Below, in pieces: positions 20,851-31,352 of a stretch of 64,000 nt of DNA. A program made the translations under genes and the position numbers. Below the pieces are notes generated by a model that saw nothing but the letters and a program-made list of their open reading frames with translations, made no database searches and was not told where the DNA came from. Every line of letters starts with the position of its first letter. Position 1 is the stretch's first letter. Source of the DNA: Micrasema longulum (Eukaryota > Arthropoda > Insecta > Trichoptera > Brachycentridae); NCBI GenBank assembly GCA_022494885.1, contig JAGVSM010000868.1:85046-149045 (forward strand). The letters are read 5' to 3'.

Positions 20851-21910
20851 ACATTTGTAATGTAAAAAAATATAATATGAAGCAAAAAAAAATATATTTT
20901 TAATGAGTTTACTATTTTTTTTTACTGTTGGTGCTTATTTTTAAATTTAAATAAAACGGACACAACTTATGTTTACGCTTAATAAAACCATCTTAACAAA
21001 AAAATGTATTATGCAACTTGTATATATCGATCAAAAAAATGATTTTGCCTTTCATTTAACGTACAGAAAATAAATTTATTTTCAAAAGAGACAATTAGTA
21101 AAAAACATGTTTTTTGCTACGTAGGAAGTTTGTACGTCCAATTTTTGCAGTGATCAAAATAAAACAGATTACTCTGAAATGGAACTCATTAATGGGAAAC
21201 GCAAAATAAGCAAATTTAGTATCACAGTTTTCAAATTACACCGCAGGGAAAAAGAAAAAACATCCTTTTGGTGATTAGAAAGACAAATGACAGTGGAACG
21301 TTAAGTACTAATACTTAATTAAGGTTTTTTTTAATTTCTAACAAAAACACTATTTGAATGCATTTGGGAGGGTTAAAAACAGCGATTTTTTGACAATCGT
21401 TATATACAGGACTATTTTTCATTTTATTAATTTAACGCCTTGTTGACTTTAACATGTTCTACATTTATAAATATAAAGACAGATATGTATTTTACTCAAA
21501 AATAGCGAAAAATGAAAATAAAATGAGAAAAATAAGAAAATTAAAAAATGTAAAAAACCTTCTTTACATATTATTAAAAAATATGTGGGTTTTCAAATAG
21601 AACATTCAAATTTATAAACAAATAAATGTAAAATGTCATACCACAAAGTGAAAAATGTTTTTGATAACAATAATAGAACATACATATATTATTGCAGTGG
21701 AGAGAACAAAAGTGCATTTTTTTCCATAAGTCATACAAAAAAATCTTAAAATTAGAAGAAGAAAAAAAGAATACAAATAGTCGTTAATTCAAGATATTCA
21801 ATTTAAATCAACAAAGTATTATTTACGTATTTAAATTTGAAAATAATAATCAGGTACATTGCCTTCTAAAATTACAAAATATTATATTATTTATATTAAT
21901 TTGCATTCTG
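20851..21910. other. Unassigned AT-rich spacer
   Basis: No supported feature. Confidence 0.3.
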
Positions 21911-21914
21911 TAAT

Positions 21915-22205
21915 AATTTAAATATGGGGAAATTAATTATTAATAATATTGATAAAAGGGAAAAGGATACTAACTCAAGCTCATGTCTATTATGCTGCGG
22001 CTCGTGTGAAGCCGAGTACGTAAGACAAACTGTAAGGTCGTTCAAAACTGGGATTAACGAACACTTCCTTAGAATAACAAGGAAAATTTTACGTTTGCAA
22101 ATCACCTTATAGAGTCAAAGTTTTTGAAAAAAGTACAAATTTTTAATTCCTTCACACATCCAGCAAAAGTAAAAAAATTTATAAACTACAAATTTAAGAA
22201 ATAAA
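21915..22205 (+). pseudogene. Penelope-like element remnant: GIY-YIG endonuclease domain
   Basis: The frame from about 21925 reads a lysine-rich lead-in and then 'CGSCEAEYVRQTVRSFKTGI' and NEHF. A frameshift near 22090 moves into a second frame with FANHLIES and a Lys-rich end, stopping at 22203. The Penelope-like C-terminal nuclease typically shows GIYxLxCxxC...YIGQTxRSFxxRxxEH...FAxHL. Here GIY has become SCL and YIG has become YVR, but the CGSC, QT-RSFKT, EH and FANHL landmarks are kept. Only the nuclease end is left, and the RT core is not detected upstream. Penelope-like elements are known to carry hammerhead ribozymes, so this may belong with the ribozyme-like repeats elsewhere in the window. 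Confidence 0.65.
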
Positions 22206-22555
22206 TCACTTAAATAATTGCCCCGATAAAATAACAAGCGATAACACTACTCGATAAGAATAAACGACCGGGAATTTTGCTTTCAGAGAATCACTTATTT
22301 ACCCCCGGGCCCGGAGACATGGCTGTCGAAGGAACTATCAACCAGTGTTATATTTTTATAAATATATTTTTATTTAAAAACTTTATAAAATTATGTGTTT
22401 TACTTCTGTTTTTATTATATACTTTCAAACAACACTGAAGTTAATACAATTTTTATTACTTTATACATACATTATTTTAATTAAACATTTTATTCCCATA
22501 TAAAATAATGATTTTCAACCCCTGCTTGTACGTATATATAACATAGAAAATTGTT
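22206..22555. other. Unassigned sequence downstream of the PLE remnant
   Basis: Contains the GC-rich patch CCCCCGGGCCCGGAGACATG at 22301. It may be the element's terminal region, but no clear ribozyme or repeat was found. Confidence 0.3.
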
Positions 22556-22995
22556 TAGTCTCCCGCTTGTCTAACGATGTCGGTCACGACAAAACCCGGT
22601 CACTGGCAAAAATTATAAATAAAAGTGGAATGGAACGTGTTCTGCTCATTGCCACTTTAGTCTTGCTACGCGATCCATGATATCCGCTATTCTGGTTCTG
22701 TTCCTAATTTCCTCATTTCTTATTCTGTCTCTTAGGCTTATACCGAGCATGGATCTTTGCATGGATCTTTGCATGGATCTTTGCATGGATCTTTGCATGG
22801 ATCTTTGCATGGATCTTTGCATGGATCTTTGCATGGATCTTTGCATGGATCTTTGCATGGATCTTTGCATGGATCTTTGCATGGATCTTTGCATGGATCT
22901 TTGCATGGATCTTTGCATGGATCGCTTAATTTGCATTTGAGCTTTTCTACATTCCTTTTCGTAAAGGCTTTGGTCTCTAATGCGTATGAAGACAC
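22556..22995 (-). pseudogene. Non-LTR RT, C-terminal part (minus strand, continues from 24.0 kb)
   Basis: Going down the minus strand: 'ILPVSSYALETKAFTKR' (compare ILPVLTYGAETWxLTK), 'NVEKLK', a 1-nt shift, 'QIKRS', the expanded (MQRS)n tract, 'MLGISLRDRIRNEEIRNRTR', 'IADIMDRVARLKWQ', a TGA where Trp is expected, then 'AEHV'. This order matches the post-RT region (RAMERSMLGxxLRDRIRN...KLKWxWAGH) of a non-LTR RT family that is widespread in insects. Interrupted upstream by an inserted element at 22996-23597. Confidence 0.75.
22747..22923. repeat. 12-bp minisatellite, 14 perfect copies
   Basis: GCATGGATCTTT is repeated 14 times without a mismatch, plus a 9-bp partial unit. On the minus strand the unit encodes Met-Gln-Arg-Ser, in frame with the flanking RT remnant. 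Other frames give MDLC, CKDP and HGSL repeats, which are artefacts. Confidence 0.95.
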
Positions 22996-23597
22996 TGGCA
23001 GTATACTCTTTTACTTTTATTTGCTTTTTATATATATTGATAACTTTAGTTTTTATTATTATGTATTTTTGTATAATTTAATTTAGTACGTACTGTTTTA
23101 TTTGGCATATGATTTATTGCTCCTATTCCTTATATTTCTTACTATATTTGAGTGAATTTCTAGAAAATATAACTCAATTACGCTTTTATATATATATATA
23201 TATATGTATTCTTTTTCTGTTGATTTAAATCATGCTCTTATTTTGTGTTTTTTTTAAATATTTTTTTAATACTACTATATTTTACTATTATTTTGTTGAT
23301 TTTAATGAAACCACTATTTTGTATATTTGATTATATGTGATTCTTAATTTGTATAATTTATATTTTAAAAATTATTTCTAAATATCTTTTTTGTATTGTA
23401 TTCTTTGGAATTTGATTATTTATTACATTTACCTTTTTTTTTAGTTTGTGATTCTATGTCATTATAATTTGATCTAACTAATTTTACTATGTATTTTTAT
23501 TGTGGCTTAACACGGGCATGGCCTAAAAAGCCTTAATAAGTTCATAAATATTTAATTTTGTAATTTTGAATGAATAAATAAATAAATAAATACATGA
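22996..23597 (+). mobile_element. Family Y retrotransposon 3' UTR inserted into the RT pseudogene
   Basis: Reverse complement of 2445-3025 in the window, with many shared blocks: 'TTTGGCATATGATTTATTGC', 'TTCTGTTGATTTAAATCATG', 'GGCATGGCCTAAAAAGCC'. It ends in an (AATA)n tail at 23573-23593. ATAC occurs at both junctions and may be a short target duplication. The RT frame of the host element joins sensibly across the insertion. Confidence 0.7.
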
Positions 23598-24030
23598 TTC
23601 ATATGTTTTCCTTTTCAGACAAATCGGAATCTCTAGTATGTGTCTAAGTTTTTCAAAAGCTTCCTAAATCATTTTTATTTTTCTTGGCAGTTCCGAGCTT
23701 TGATTTTTTTTACCCAGTTTTATCTAATGTATTTATCTTTGATTTTAAGGTTTTTATTGTTAACAGTGATGATCTTGTTTTCTGGAGTTATACTTTTGGT
23801 TTTTGTAATGTTCATATTCAGACTGATTTTACAAGAAGCCTCATTCAATTCGTTAATCATTTACTATGTCGTTAGCAAATCTTAGGTGACTCAGATATGT
23901 GTCATCTATCTTAAGCCCCTTGTTATCCCAGCTAAGGGTTTTTAATATATCTTTAAGGCTAACATAAAAAGCTTTGGTGAAATTGTGTCACCTTGTCGCA
24001 CACCTTTTTTAAATGATTTTTTCAGTCTTA
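23598..24030 (-). pseudogene. Non-LTR RT, catalytic-core part
   Basis: The minus strand from about 24025 reads the classic GVRQGDxISPxLF box (as 'KRCATR' and a shifted continuation), then 'LKDILKTLSWDNKGLKID', 'THLRF'-type 'SHLRFANDIV' at about 23872 (FADD box with Asp to Asn), then degenerate sequence with stops to 'CLKRKTYESC' at 23600. The catalytic Asp-Asp is therefore changed as well as the frame broken. Continues at 22995 beyond the inserted element. Confidence 0.7.
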
Positions 24031-24323
24031 ATGTTGACATCAATTATAACAGTTATTGTTGCTTATTCATGTTTAAAATTTATTTGTTGTAAATATCTAT
24101 AAATCAACTATACAAAATAAACGACATTTTTTTAAACGAAATCGCTAGGTTTTTGTCCCTCCTCAACATTTAGACAAATGTTTAAAAAAAAATTAATTGA
24201 AATTTATTAATTTAATTTTAAATTCACATTCTTTTGTTGATAATAATATTTTTGACACCTTTTGTAAATAATGTCTGAGTCTTTTGACAAGTTTTGTCTG
24301 AAAATTTCAGCCTCTGGTTTATT
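24031..24323. other. Unassigned spacer
   Basis: Probably eroded continuation of the RT element; not demonstrable by eye. Confidence 0.25.
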
Positions 24324-24454
24324 ATACCCGTATGCAGAGACAAACCTTAAGGTGAGGAAAGTACATTCTATTGTCTTCACCTTCGGGTTATTCTCTGCAT
24401 TTGAAATCAGAATGTACTTTCCTCACCTTAAGTTTTGTCTCTGCATACGGGTAT
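24324..24454. repeat. 46-bp near-perfect inverted repeat with 39-nt loop
   Basis: The left arm 24324-24369 (ATACCCGTATGCAGAGACAA ...) is mirrored at 24409-24454 with a single mismatch. No termini typical of a known transposon were identified. It creates the frame at 24271-24483. Confidence 0.85.
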
Positions 24455-26224
24455 TAGTCTCGACTGTTCTTGTCTCGTTTTAGAATGTTGTATATGATAT
24501 TGCTCTAATATTTTCGTAATGTGTCCATGTTTGAAACAATTTTTTTCACGTTCTAGTTTTTCGTCTACAATCACATCAGTAGTTAATTTATAAATAAATT
24601 TATAAGATTCTAGTTCAAAAGGTTCAGTTTTATTTGATTGTTTAGTTTGTTTAAATAGTTCCATAGTTGCTGTTAGATAGAGGGAGGTCTTACACTAACT
24701 TTAATATTTTATTTGCAGTCTAAGTAAGTCTGATGAACGTCGTTTGACTTTTTTCTTACCTATAGTAGTTGAATACAACATATTTTTTATTTCAAATAGA
24801 CCTTTTTTAGATAAAATAGTTTTTTTTTTGTTTTTGGGACAAAATTTTTGATTTTGAAAAAAAGACTCGATAATATCCTCACTGTTATAATTAAATTATT
24901 GATATGCATATGAAATTATAAGTATTCAACATAAAGTACTGAACTTTCATGCGACGAAATTACATATTTTTAAGTATTTGATAAAAAAATATGAAAAACT
25001 TTTGATTAATTTCTGAAATGAATGCATGAAACATCTCGTTAATATTTGGAATCCTGATTAAAGCGTTAATTGATACGAGGGTATCATTTTGTCGGTACTA
25101 ATTATTCTGAAATCATAAACCATGGTTTTTAGTCTGTATTTCCAAAATACCAAACGCGTATTTTGTAGTAAGTATTATGAATATTACCGAGGTCACAAGC
25201 ACAACAACAAAACGTTACACCTGACTACGATATTGCAGAACGTGTCACACGTATGTATGAATAATAAAAAAAAGGAGAGTTTTGTCACCACTGACCCTTG
25301 CGGATGCAAGAATGTTTATAATGAAAGATAATAAACGACTTCAATCCCAAAATATGTGTATTTGGATTGTTGAGAATTAGAGCTCCTACCCCAGTTAGAG
25401 ATCAACAAAATACACGAGGTTGCCGTTTAATTCGTATTCGTATTCATTACATGCCGAAAAAGATACAGAACTTGGTGGTGTAGCGCGAGCGTAGCAGCAA
25501 TGATGGATTGAAGAAACTGCACCTGAAATACAGTCATGCTGGAACGGAGTGACTGCGTTGAGCTGAGTCTTTGGACTGGCTGAGCTGACTAATGCTGAAC
25601 TTAACTGGGCGTGGAATGTGGTCTCTTTATAGGCCACGTTCTTTTGTTGTTTATTTCTTCATGGTAGAGACGATGATAATGCACTGCAGCACAATGTTAT
25701 CGTCTTTGTGTACAATACTGTTAGATTTGCATAAGTTGTTGTATTGGATTCTATAGAAAACGATGACTTGCTTCATCGGTCGTTGCACTATAATTTCAGG
25801 TAAAATTATTTAGCGCGTATGTGTCATCGATCATGGACTATGAACCCCACGAAAGTCTCTTAAAGACTACTTAACCTATCAGTTCACACACTTGTGTCAT
25901 CCGCCGCCTACTTTGAGAATTAAAAAAATTCTAGAACTCTGCAAAGTAAATTGAAATAAATGAGAAAATGCCATACCGACCGGAACCAATTTGCAACTTT
26001 AACAAACCATTTAATTAAAAAATATATATCATTCGTTGCTTTTCTGGAACGTTTTGATGCCCCTCAACTTTATCTGATCCTTCTGCTGACCCCCCGAAGA
26101 TCTTCAGCACCCACAACGGGTCGTTATTGCCCACTTTAAGAAAGACTGAACTAACATTACTTAACTTATCCTAACCGAACCTCACCTTATCTAACCTTAA
26201 ACTTTTCAGTGCCAGTCAAGGTAC
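24455..26224. other. Unassigned region with a GC-richer island at 25380-25640
   Basis: 25380-25640 is distinctly richer in G/C. On the minus strand it carries CCTATAAAGAGACC, a TATA-box-like motif, plus an 80-residue frame (25637-25395, Ser/Ala-rich) with no known domain. It could be a promoter, an LTR or a UTR; I cannot decide. 26080-26215 is also less AT-rich (degenerate CTTATCTAACCT repeats). Confidence 0.3.
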
Positions 26225-26480
26225 TACAAAAATATTGTAATGTAACAACACTTTTTCAAATAAATATTTCGTGTTAACCATTTCCAGAATCAATCCCGAG
26301 ACCTCTTGCATAGTCTGCAAACGCGCTGACCATCACACCACCAGGCCAAATATCATCTTACTCTTATCTCAACCCCATACTATTATCATTTTCATTTTTT
26401 TATCCGGACATTTTGGTACTGCATTATTTAACTAAATGCAGCGTATCTCAATTATTTGTTACATGAATGTAAAGTGATCA
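26225..26480 (-). repeat. tRNA-derived SINE-like repeat, family S2
   Basis: The minus-strand head GGCCTGGTGGTGTGATGGTC, AGCGCGTTTGCAGACTATGC and GAGGTCTCGGGATTGATTC is followed by AAATATTTATTTGAAAAAGT. The opposite flank shares 'GCAGCGTATCTCAATTA' with the 53.7-kb copy. Confidence 0.55.
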
Positions 26481-26559
26481 GTTTTACCTCTCCAAGAACA
26501 AACTATGTCATTGTTTTTTTTAAATATAAATATTTACTAAATGTTATTAAATATTTGTA

Positions 26560-26690
26560 TGTAACAACCAACGGACTTTTCTATGTCTGCCAGTTTCGAG
26601 ACGTACCCATTTCTTCGTCAGGACACCAATTTGACCAACATGCAAAACCCTCTTTTCACCTTCACCATATTTGTTGCACATATATATATA
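26560..26690 (-). ncRNA. Hammerhead-ribozyme-like repeat, copy C
   Basis: The minus strand reads GGTGTC, CTGACGA, A, GAAATGGGTACGTCTC, GAAAC, TGGCAGACATAG. Both core boxes are intact, but stem II and the palindromic stem III have mismatches. The flank 'ACAAATATTTAATAACATTT' is shared with copy A. Confidence 0.5.
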
Positions 26691-26720
26691 AATATATTTA
26701 TATATATATATATATATATT
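26682..26720. repeat. (TA)n microsatellite
   Basis: Tandem TA units abut copy C, as at copy A. Confidence 0.9.
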
Positions 26721-26989
26721 ATTTATTTATACTTTTTTTTTTTTTTATACAGAAAAATGTTTCCCGTGCCGAGGGAAAAATTTCATACTGAATATAATGA
26801 AACATGCCTTTAATTAGTTATTTAACATAGTAAACATAATAAGAAAATAAAAATGCAATTAATCTAATTAACCTACTTTTCATCGTAAACATAATTAGCA
26901 AAATAAACTCTTAAGTAATTGTAAAAAACACAATAAATTAATATTAACATTCAGAAAAAATTTCGTGATCAGGAAATATTTTTTTACCT

Positions 26990-27330
26990 ATTTGGCTTGA
27001 TCCACTCATCGATCCGTGCGCAACCCACCTCGACTATCCATTTCTTAATAGCAATTTATATTGTGAGTACTTACTAATCGCCCTTGTGGATAATGGAAGT
27101 AGATTATACACTTTAACCGAGTAGTAGGCCAATCCTCTTTGACCGAAGGTTGTATTTTTATATTTTTTGCAGCATCAGGGTGGAGTATCTAGTAATTCTT
27201 GTATTTGCGTAATGAGTTATGGAAGGTAGAGAATAATATTCGTGTGCGTAAATAATATAAATCCAACACGACATGCGTTTTAAAAAGCAACCCTTAAATG
27301 CACTTATTAGGTTATGAACTTTTTTCGAGT
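26990..27330 (-). pseudogene. Non-LTR RT C-terminal fragment
   Basis: Minus-strand frames give 'LISAFKGCFLKRMSC', an 'HEYYSLPS...HYANTR' stretch, then 'FGQRGLAYYSVKVYNLLPLS' and 'KYSQYKLLLRNG'. These follow the order of the RT tail HNYxTR...G.....vYNxLP...F...L. At least two frameshifts and several stops. Confidence 0.55.
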
Positions 27331-27439
27331 TGTTTAAGAAATAGTTGAAACAAAAAAGAGAAGGGATGAAAGGAGAACCTTGAGATTTATATGCTTAGGG
27401 TGACCATTAAATATTTTTATAATCTAATAATTTAATGTT

Positions 27440-27680
27440 TGTCCAAACCACTACATGTGCTTATTAAAATTTATGTCGTGTTAGTTTTATATTTGTGTGC
27501 AACAACTAAAGTGAAGGTGTATAGTTGGTTTTGCGTGTTGATTTAATTGGTGTCCTGACGGAGAGAGGGATACGTCTCAAAACCGGTAGCGGTTAAAAAC
27601 AAATATTAAATAACATTTAGTGAAATGTTTGTCTTTAAAGTTATTGTTTTAAATATTAATAATATAAATATTTATTTCCT
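27440..27680 (+). ncRNA. Hammerhead-ribozyme-like repeat, copy D (plus strand)
   Basis: 27548-27592 reads GGTGTC, CTGACGG, A, GAGAG-GGATAC-GTCTC, AAAACCGGTAGC. Single changes in both core boxes suggest loss of activity. 'CAAATATTAAATAACATTTA' downstream and 'GTGCAACAACTAAAGTGAAG' upstream match copies A and C. Oriented away from copy C. Confidence 0.5.
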
Positions 27681-27869
27681 TGTGATTTACCAAAGAGCGT
27701 TAATTTGGGGACCTTTTATTTTTTTTTAGTACTTTTGGTCTATGTAAAAAATATATATTTTTGGTGTGGTTAAGTGAGATTAACCCTCAAGTTTCTAAAT
27801 ACATAGCCCTTGATACTAAAAATGGGAATGTAAAACATAACACTTTGATAATCCAAAGGCCCTTATTTC

Positions 27870-28650
27870 ATTATATTATACATTTGTCAGAAGCCATTTG
27901 GAATACGCCTCTCAGATATAGAATCCCCAGTACGCCATATATATAAGTAGAATAGAAAATATTCAAAACAAATTTAGTACCTTAAATACAAAACCGGTAT
28001 TTTTTTATGTATCTACTCTCACTGCCTCCACCTTCCATGGAATCATTTCTCTACAATACCGCAGAGTGTGTGAGGACCAACTACTGCTTTACAAAATTAT
28101 GACAGGAATGGTTGACTGTACAGAGCTGCTTGGTTTAATAACAATACATGTGCCAGCCAGGATTTGTAGACGGTACCACCTGTTTCATGTACCAATAAGT
28201 AAAACATCGTATGTTAAAAATGCTTTTTTTCGTAGGACTTTTTCAATGTACAATACAAAATTTAAAAATATAGATTACACAAACATCACTCTGTCAGATT
28301 TAAAATTAACACTAAAAATGTATTATGTAACTTAGTGGACATTATAATAATAAATATGTACATCTCTCCTTCCCTCCTTATCTTCTCTTCAAGCATTTTT
28401 GTCCTTATCCTGCCCAATTTACAGATTAAAATTAATATTTAAAAAATCTTTGATTATTGAGTACATGAAAATAATATTTTTATATGTATAAATTGTATGT
28501 ATTTATTGAATATGTAATATATTTTCTTTACTAACTTTGTATACTATGTGGAAATCTGTTATTAGTTCTGAGTTTATACACTATATCTGTTTGTTTACTA
28601 AAAATATGTATGAAGAACTGTTGATTTCCCTAATAAAATAAAATAACTAG
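27870..28650 (+). pseudogene. Non-LTR RT C-terminus and 3' UTR
   Basis: From 27880 one frame reads 'TFVRSHLEYASQI', a TAG where Trp is expected, then 'NPQYAIYISRIENIQNKF'. This is the well-known LEYAS-IWNP...RIExIQxKF signature. A shifted frame (28066-28335) continues 'LLLYKIMTGMVDCTELL', 'VPARICRR' and 'LFHVPISKTSYVKNAFFRR', ending with a stop at 28333. The 3' UTR runs to a TAATAAAATAAAATAA tail near 28645. One nonsense and at least one frameshift; 5'-truncated. Confidence 0.75.
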
Positions 28651-29149
28651 TCTCGAGTGTTAAATTAAGATGAAAATGATTTTCGAAAATTAGAACAGAC
28701 CAAAGTAATAACCTTGCGTAACACCTGTTAAGACCTAAGATTAACGACATTATCACCTTGCTGAATTAACTTTACTGAAACGTAAACATATAAACTTGAC
28801 TACGCCCATAAACAGCACCTAATAATTTGAGCCCCGTCTTCGGCTGAAAGGCCCTATCACAAAGTTTGTCTATTTATAGCCAGTGTTGAGTTAAGCCGGC
28901 CGGGTCCATTAATTTGCATGCGCAGAATTTATCGCCTGAACCAGAGTGGGTTATCTTGCACGAGCTTAGTTCCTAATTACATGATGTGTGAGCATAGTCA
29001 CTAGTGCACTATATTATGTTCTAACCTATCTCTGTATGCACATTGTTCTGCGGTTTCACAATTCACTAGCGTTCTAACACATGCGCACAAATCGATTTTC
29101 AGTTACCTAGACAAAATTTTGATTACCACTTCCATGCCCATCGTATAAA
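28651..29149. other. Unassigned spacer, GC-richer patch at 28830-29010
   Basis: No reading frame or repeat is recognised. The patch includes GCCGGCCGGGTCC at about 28895. Confidence 0.3.
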
Positions 29150-30240
29150 AAAATCTAAATTTATTTCAACAGAGAGGAAAAAACTTTTTGAGAGGCGTGT
29201 TAAATAAATAAGAGCTTCTTATTATTCCAAATTCTTTCCTTGACCCATCCTTATGGTACCTACCTTACATTAATATAGAAGATATCCAAAATTAGAACAT
29301 TTGGATTTGGAGCAAACCAAACAACATTTTTTACGCATTACATCAGATTGCATAAAAATTATTTGGATCGTCGTACGACGTTGTAAAAGTCGTCATATAA
29401 TCATAGTGCATTTCATCATCCAGTGCCCAAAATTAAAGAACATCTTCATTGTATCAAAGGTAGATCCATATCATGGTTCCTTTCCTTTCTTCAAATATTG
29501 CCAACCTTTTACAAAACTGAATCAAATTCTCTTTTTCGCTACAGTCCGCTTTTCGTTAGCAAGGAGTATGTGAATGTCTAGGGTTTAACATAGCTTACGA
29601 CCTGTTATTGGCAGATTTAAGTGGTCACTTTACAAACTGTGTGATGTTTGTGATGACTGTTTTAAAATTTACATTTTCTCAACTCTTCCATTTATTGTCA
29701 TTTTTCAAATAAAAGAGCTGAAACCTTAATTGATGAGATTCATCTGAATAAATTTTTACACTTATTTGGCAACGAAACGTTTGAAAATAATTTTGTTTTT
29801 TTTTACTTCTTTTTGTACCAGTTAATTTAATCACCAATGTTTTGAGTATGTCCAAACGTTTGTAAAAGAGCTAAAACCTTAATTGATGCACAAGAGATCC
29901 ATCTGGATGAATTATTTCACCTACTAGGGAACGCAACGCTTGAAAATAGTTTATTTTTATTTTTACTTCTTTCATTCCAGTTAATTTAATAACCAATGTT
30001 TTGAGCTTGTCCAAATGTTTGTAGTCAGACTAGATTTACTCCCTAGAAAGTTTTTAAGATCTGAATTTGTTGCAAACGAGAGGGAATTTTTTTTGAGAAA
30101 GGAATATGAATGTCAAGGCATTTACAGGACTTATGACCGAACATTAACCGGTTTAAAGTTACCACTTTACACACTGTGTAACATTTATCATTCTGTTTTT
30201 GCTTATACATGTAGATACGTCTAGGCGTCTAGACGTATAC
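29150..30240 (+). repeat. Family F, partly tandem copy
   Basis: A small piece lies at 29160-29195. From 29570 come the start block, 'TTTAAGTGGTCACTTTAC', 'CTCAACTCTTCCATTTATTG', 'GAGATTCATCTGAATAAA', 'GGCAACG...CCAGTTAATTTAAT' and 'TTTTGAGTATGTCCAAACG'. The middle block then repeats (29870-30020), and a second start block follows at 30105. This shows head-to-tail tandem units of roughly 450 bp. The 127-residue and 69-residue frames here carry no domain. Confidence 0.65.
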
Positions 30241-30785
30241 ATTGATTTCTTTAAAATGTTTTCCCTTTCTTTTACAACAAATTTAGATCTCAATTATTTT
30301 CTAAAAAGTAAAATTAGCCTGAATTTATTTAGACAAGGTCAAAATTTTGTTAAAAAAAAAAACAAAATACTTAACGCTAAAATTATCCAGTAATAAAATT
30401 TACTATTATTTTTAATGATGTTTTACAATTTATATTGCATTTTCATTCAACGCATAGGAATGTAATCATTAGTAAAAATATGTCATAATCACATTTGTAC
30501 CATTTATTTATAATTCCACGTGTGTTTTAGAAATGTTGTGTAATCAGTCCTTTTGATGTCATGTTTTGTGGAAATGCGGCTTATATGAAATTTATTTCAT
30601 CATCCTGTTTATATTACATTTGTGATGAAGGACTGAAATTGAAATCTGTTGGGTACAAACAACATCAAAAGATATTTTCCGAATTCATACATTCATAAAA
30701 TGAATGTAACTTATTCATACATTTGTACGGAAAAAAACAAACACACAAGCGAAAAAGATTAACAGTTTTATACAAATACTACGCT
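30241..30785. other. Unassigned spacer
   Basis: No supported feature. Confidence 0.3.
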
Positions 30786-30789
30786 TTGA

Positions 30790-30947
30790 AGTTATTTAAA
30801 TTTTTATATTAAAAATATTGTTCACACAAATTATGATTTACTTATAAATTTTGTTAAATCAAAAGTAATGGTTTTTGATAGGGATGAAAGTAAATATAAC
30901 TAAATGTGAAATCGGTGTGAACGGAGATATTCTTAATCAGGAAAATG
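30790..30947 (+). pseudogene. RTE-like retrotransposon fragment, part 1
   Basis: 'YDLLINFVKSKVMVFDRDES' and then 'CEIGVNGDIL' correspond to 'SDLLMNVQKSNVMVFKRN' and 'CKIVVNGDSL' in the 61-64 kb copy. The reading continues beyond a TIR element at 31353. Confidence 0.75.
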
Positions 30948-31352
30948 AATTGAATGTAGTTATGCAGAAAACAGCCAGCCATAGAAAAGTGAAACTGAGA
31001 TTTTTGTGAAAAGGGCGAATAATCGATTTACACAACAGACAAATAATAAACAATTAATACATTTTTTTAAAAATATTACAAACCAGAATTTAATTACCTA
31101 TTTGACCAGTTTTCATGATTTTTAAGGTACCGTAAATTTTTTTCTAGTGCCATGGGTGTTTTCTGCAAATTGAGAAATGCTGTTTTTGTGATTGACACTT
31201 TTTTCAGAAGGTGATTGTAACCGTTTTTTTAACGAAAGCGGTCTGGCTGTTTTCAGCAGAATATAGAATTGACCTTACTGCATCTGATAACACCAAAATC
31301 TCATTTTTTCAAAATTGTGGACTGGCTGTTTTCTGCATAACTACGTTCAATT
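30948..31352. mobile_element. ~405-bp TIR element nested in the RTE fragment
   Basis: The termini AATTGAATGTAGTTATGCAG + AAAACAGCCAGCC (30948-30980) and GGACTGGCTGTTTTCTGCAT + AACTACGTTCAATT (31319-31352) are inverted with about two mismatches over ~33 bp. Extra GGCTGTTTTC copies lie inside at about 31150 and 31240. The host RTE frame resumes right outside. No transposase. Confidence 0.7.

Noticed and set aside
22290..22335. Hammerhead in CCCGGAGACATGGCTGTCGAAGG downstream of the PLE remnant
   Set aside because: Stem II pairing would consume the core GA bases, so it does not fit the fold.
22747..22923. CRISPR-like array
   Set aside because: There are no spacers; it is a pure head-to-tail tandem in a eukaryotic context.
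22677..23086. Repeat proteins MDLC, HGSL and CKDP in several frames
   Set aside because: All are frame variants of the same 12-bp minisatellite; only the MQRS frame is continuous with RT flanks.
25368..25750. Solo LTR (TGTTGAG start, TATAAAG box on the minus strand, TTGGAT on both sides)
   Set aside because: The right end does not finish in CA and the putative duplication is not convincing.
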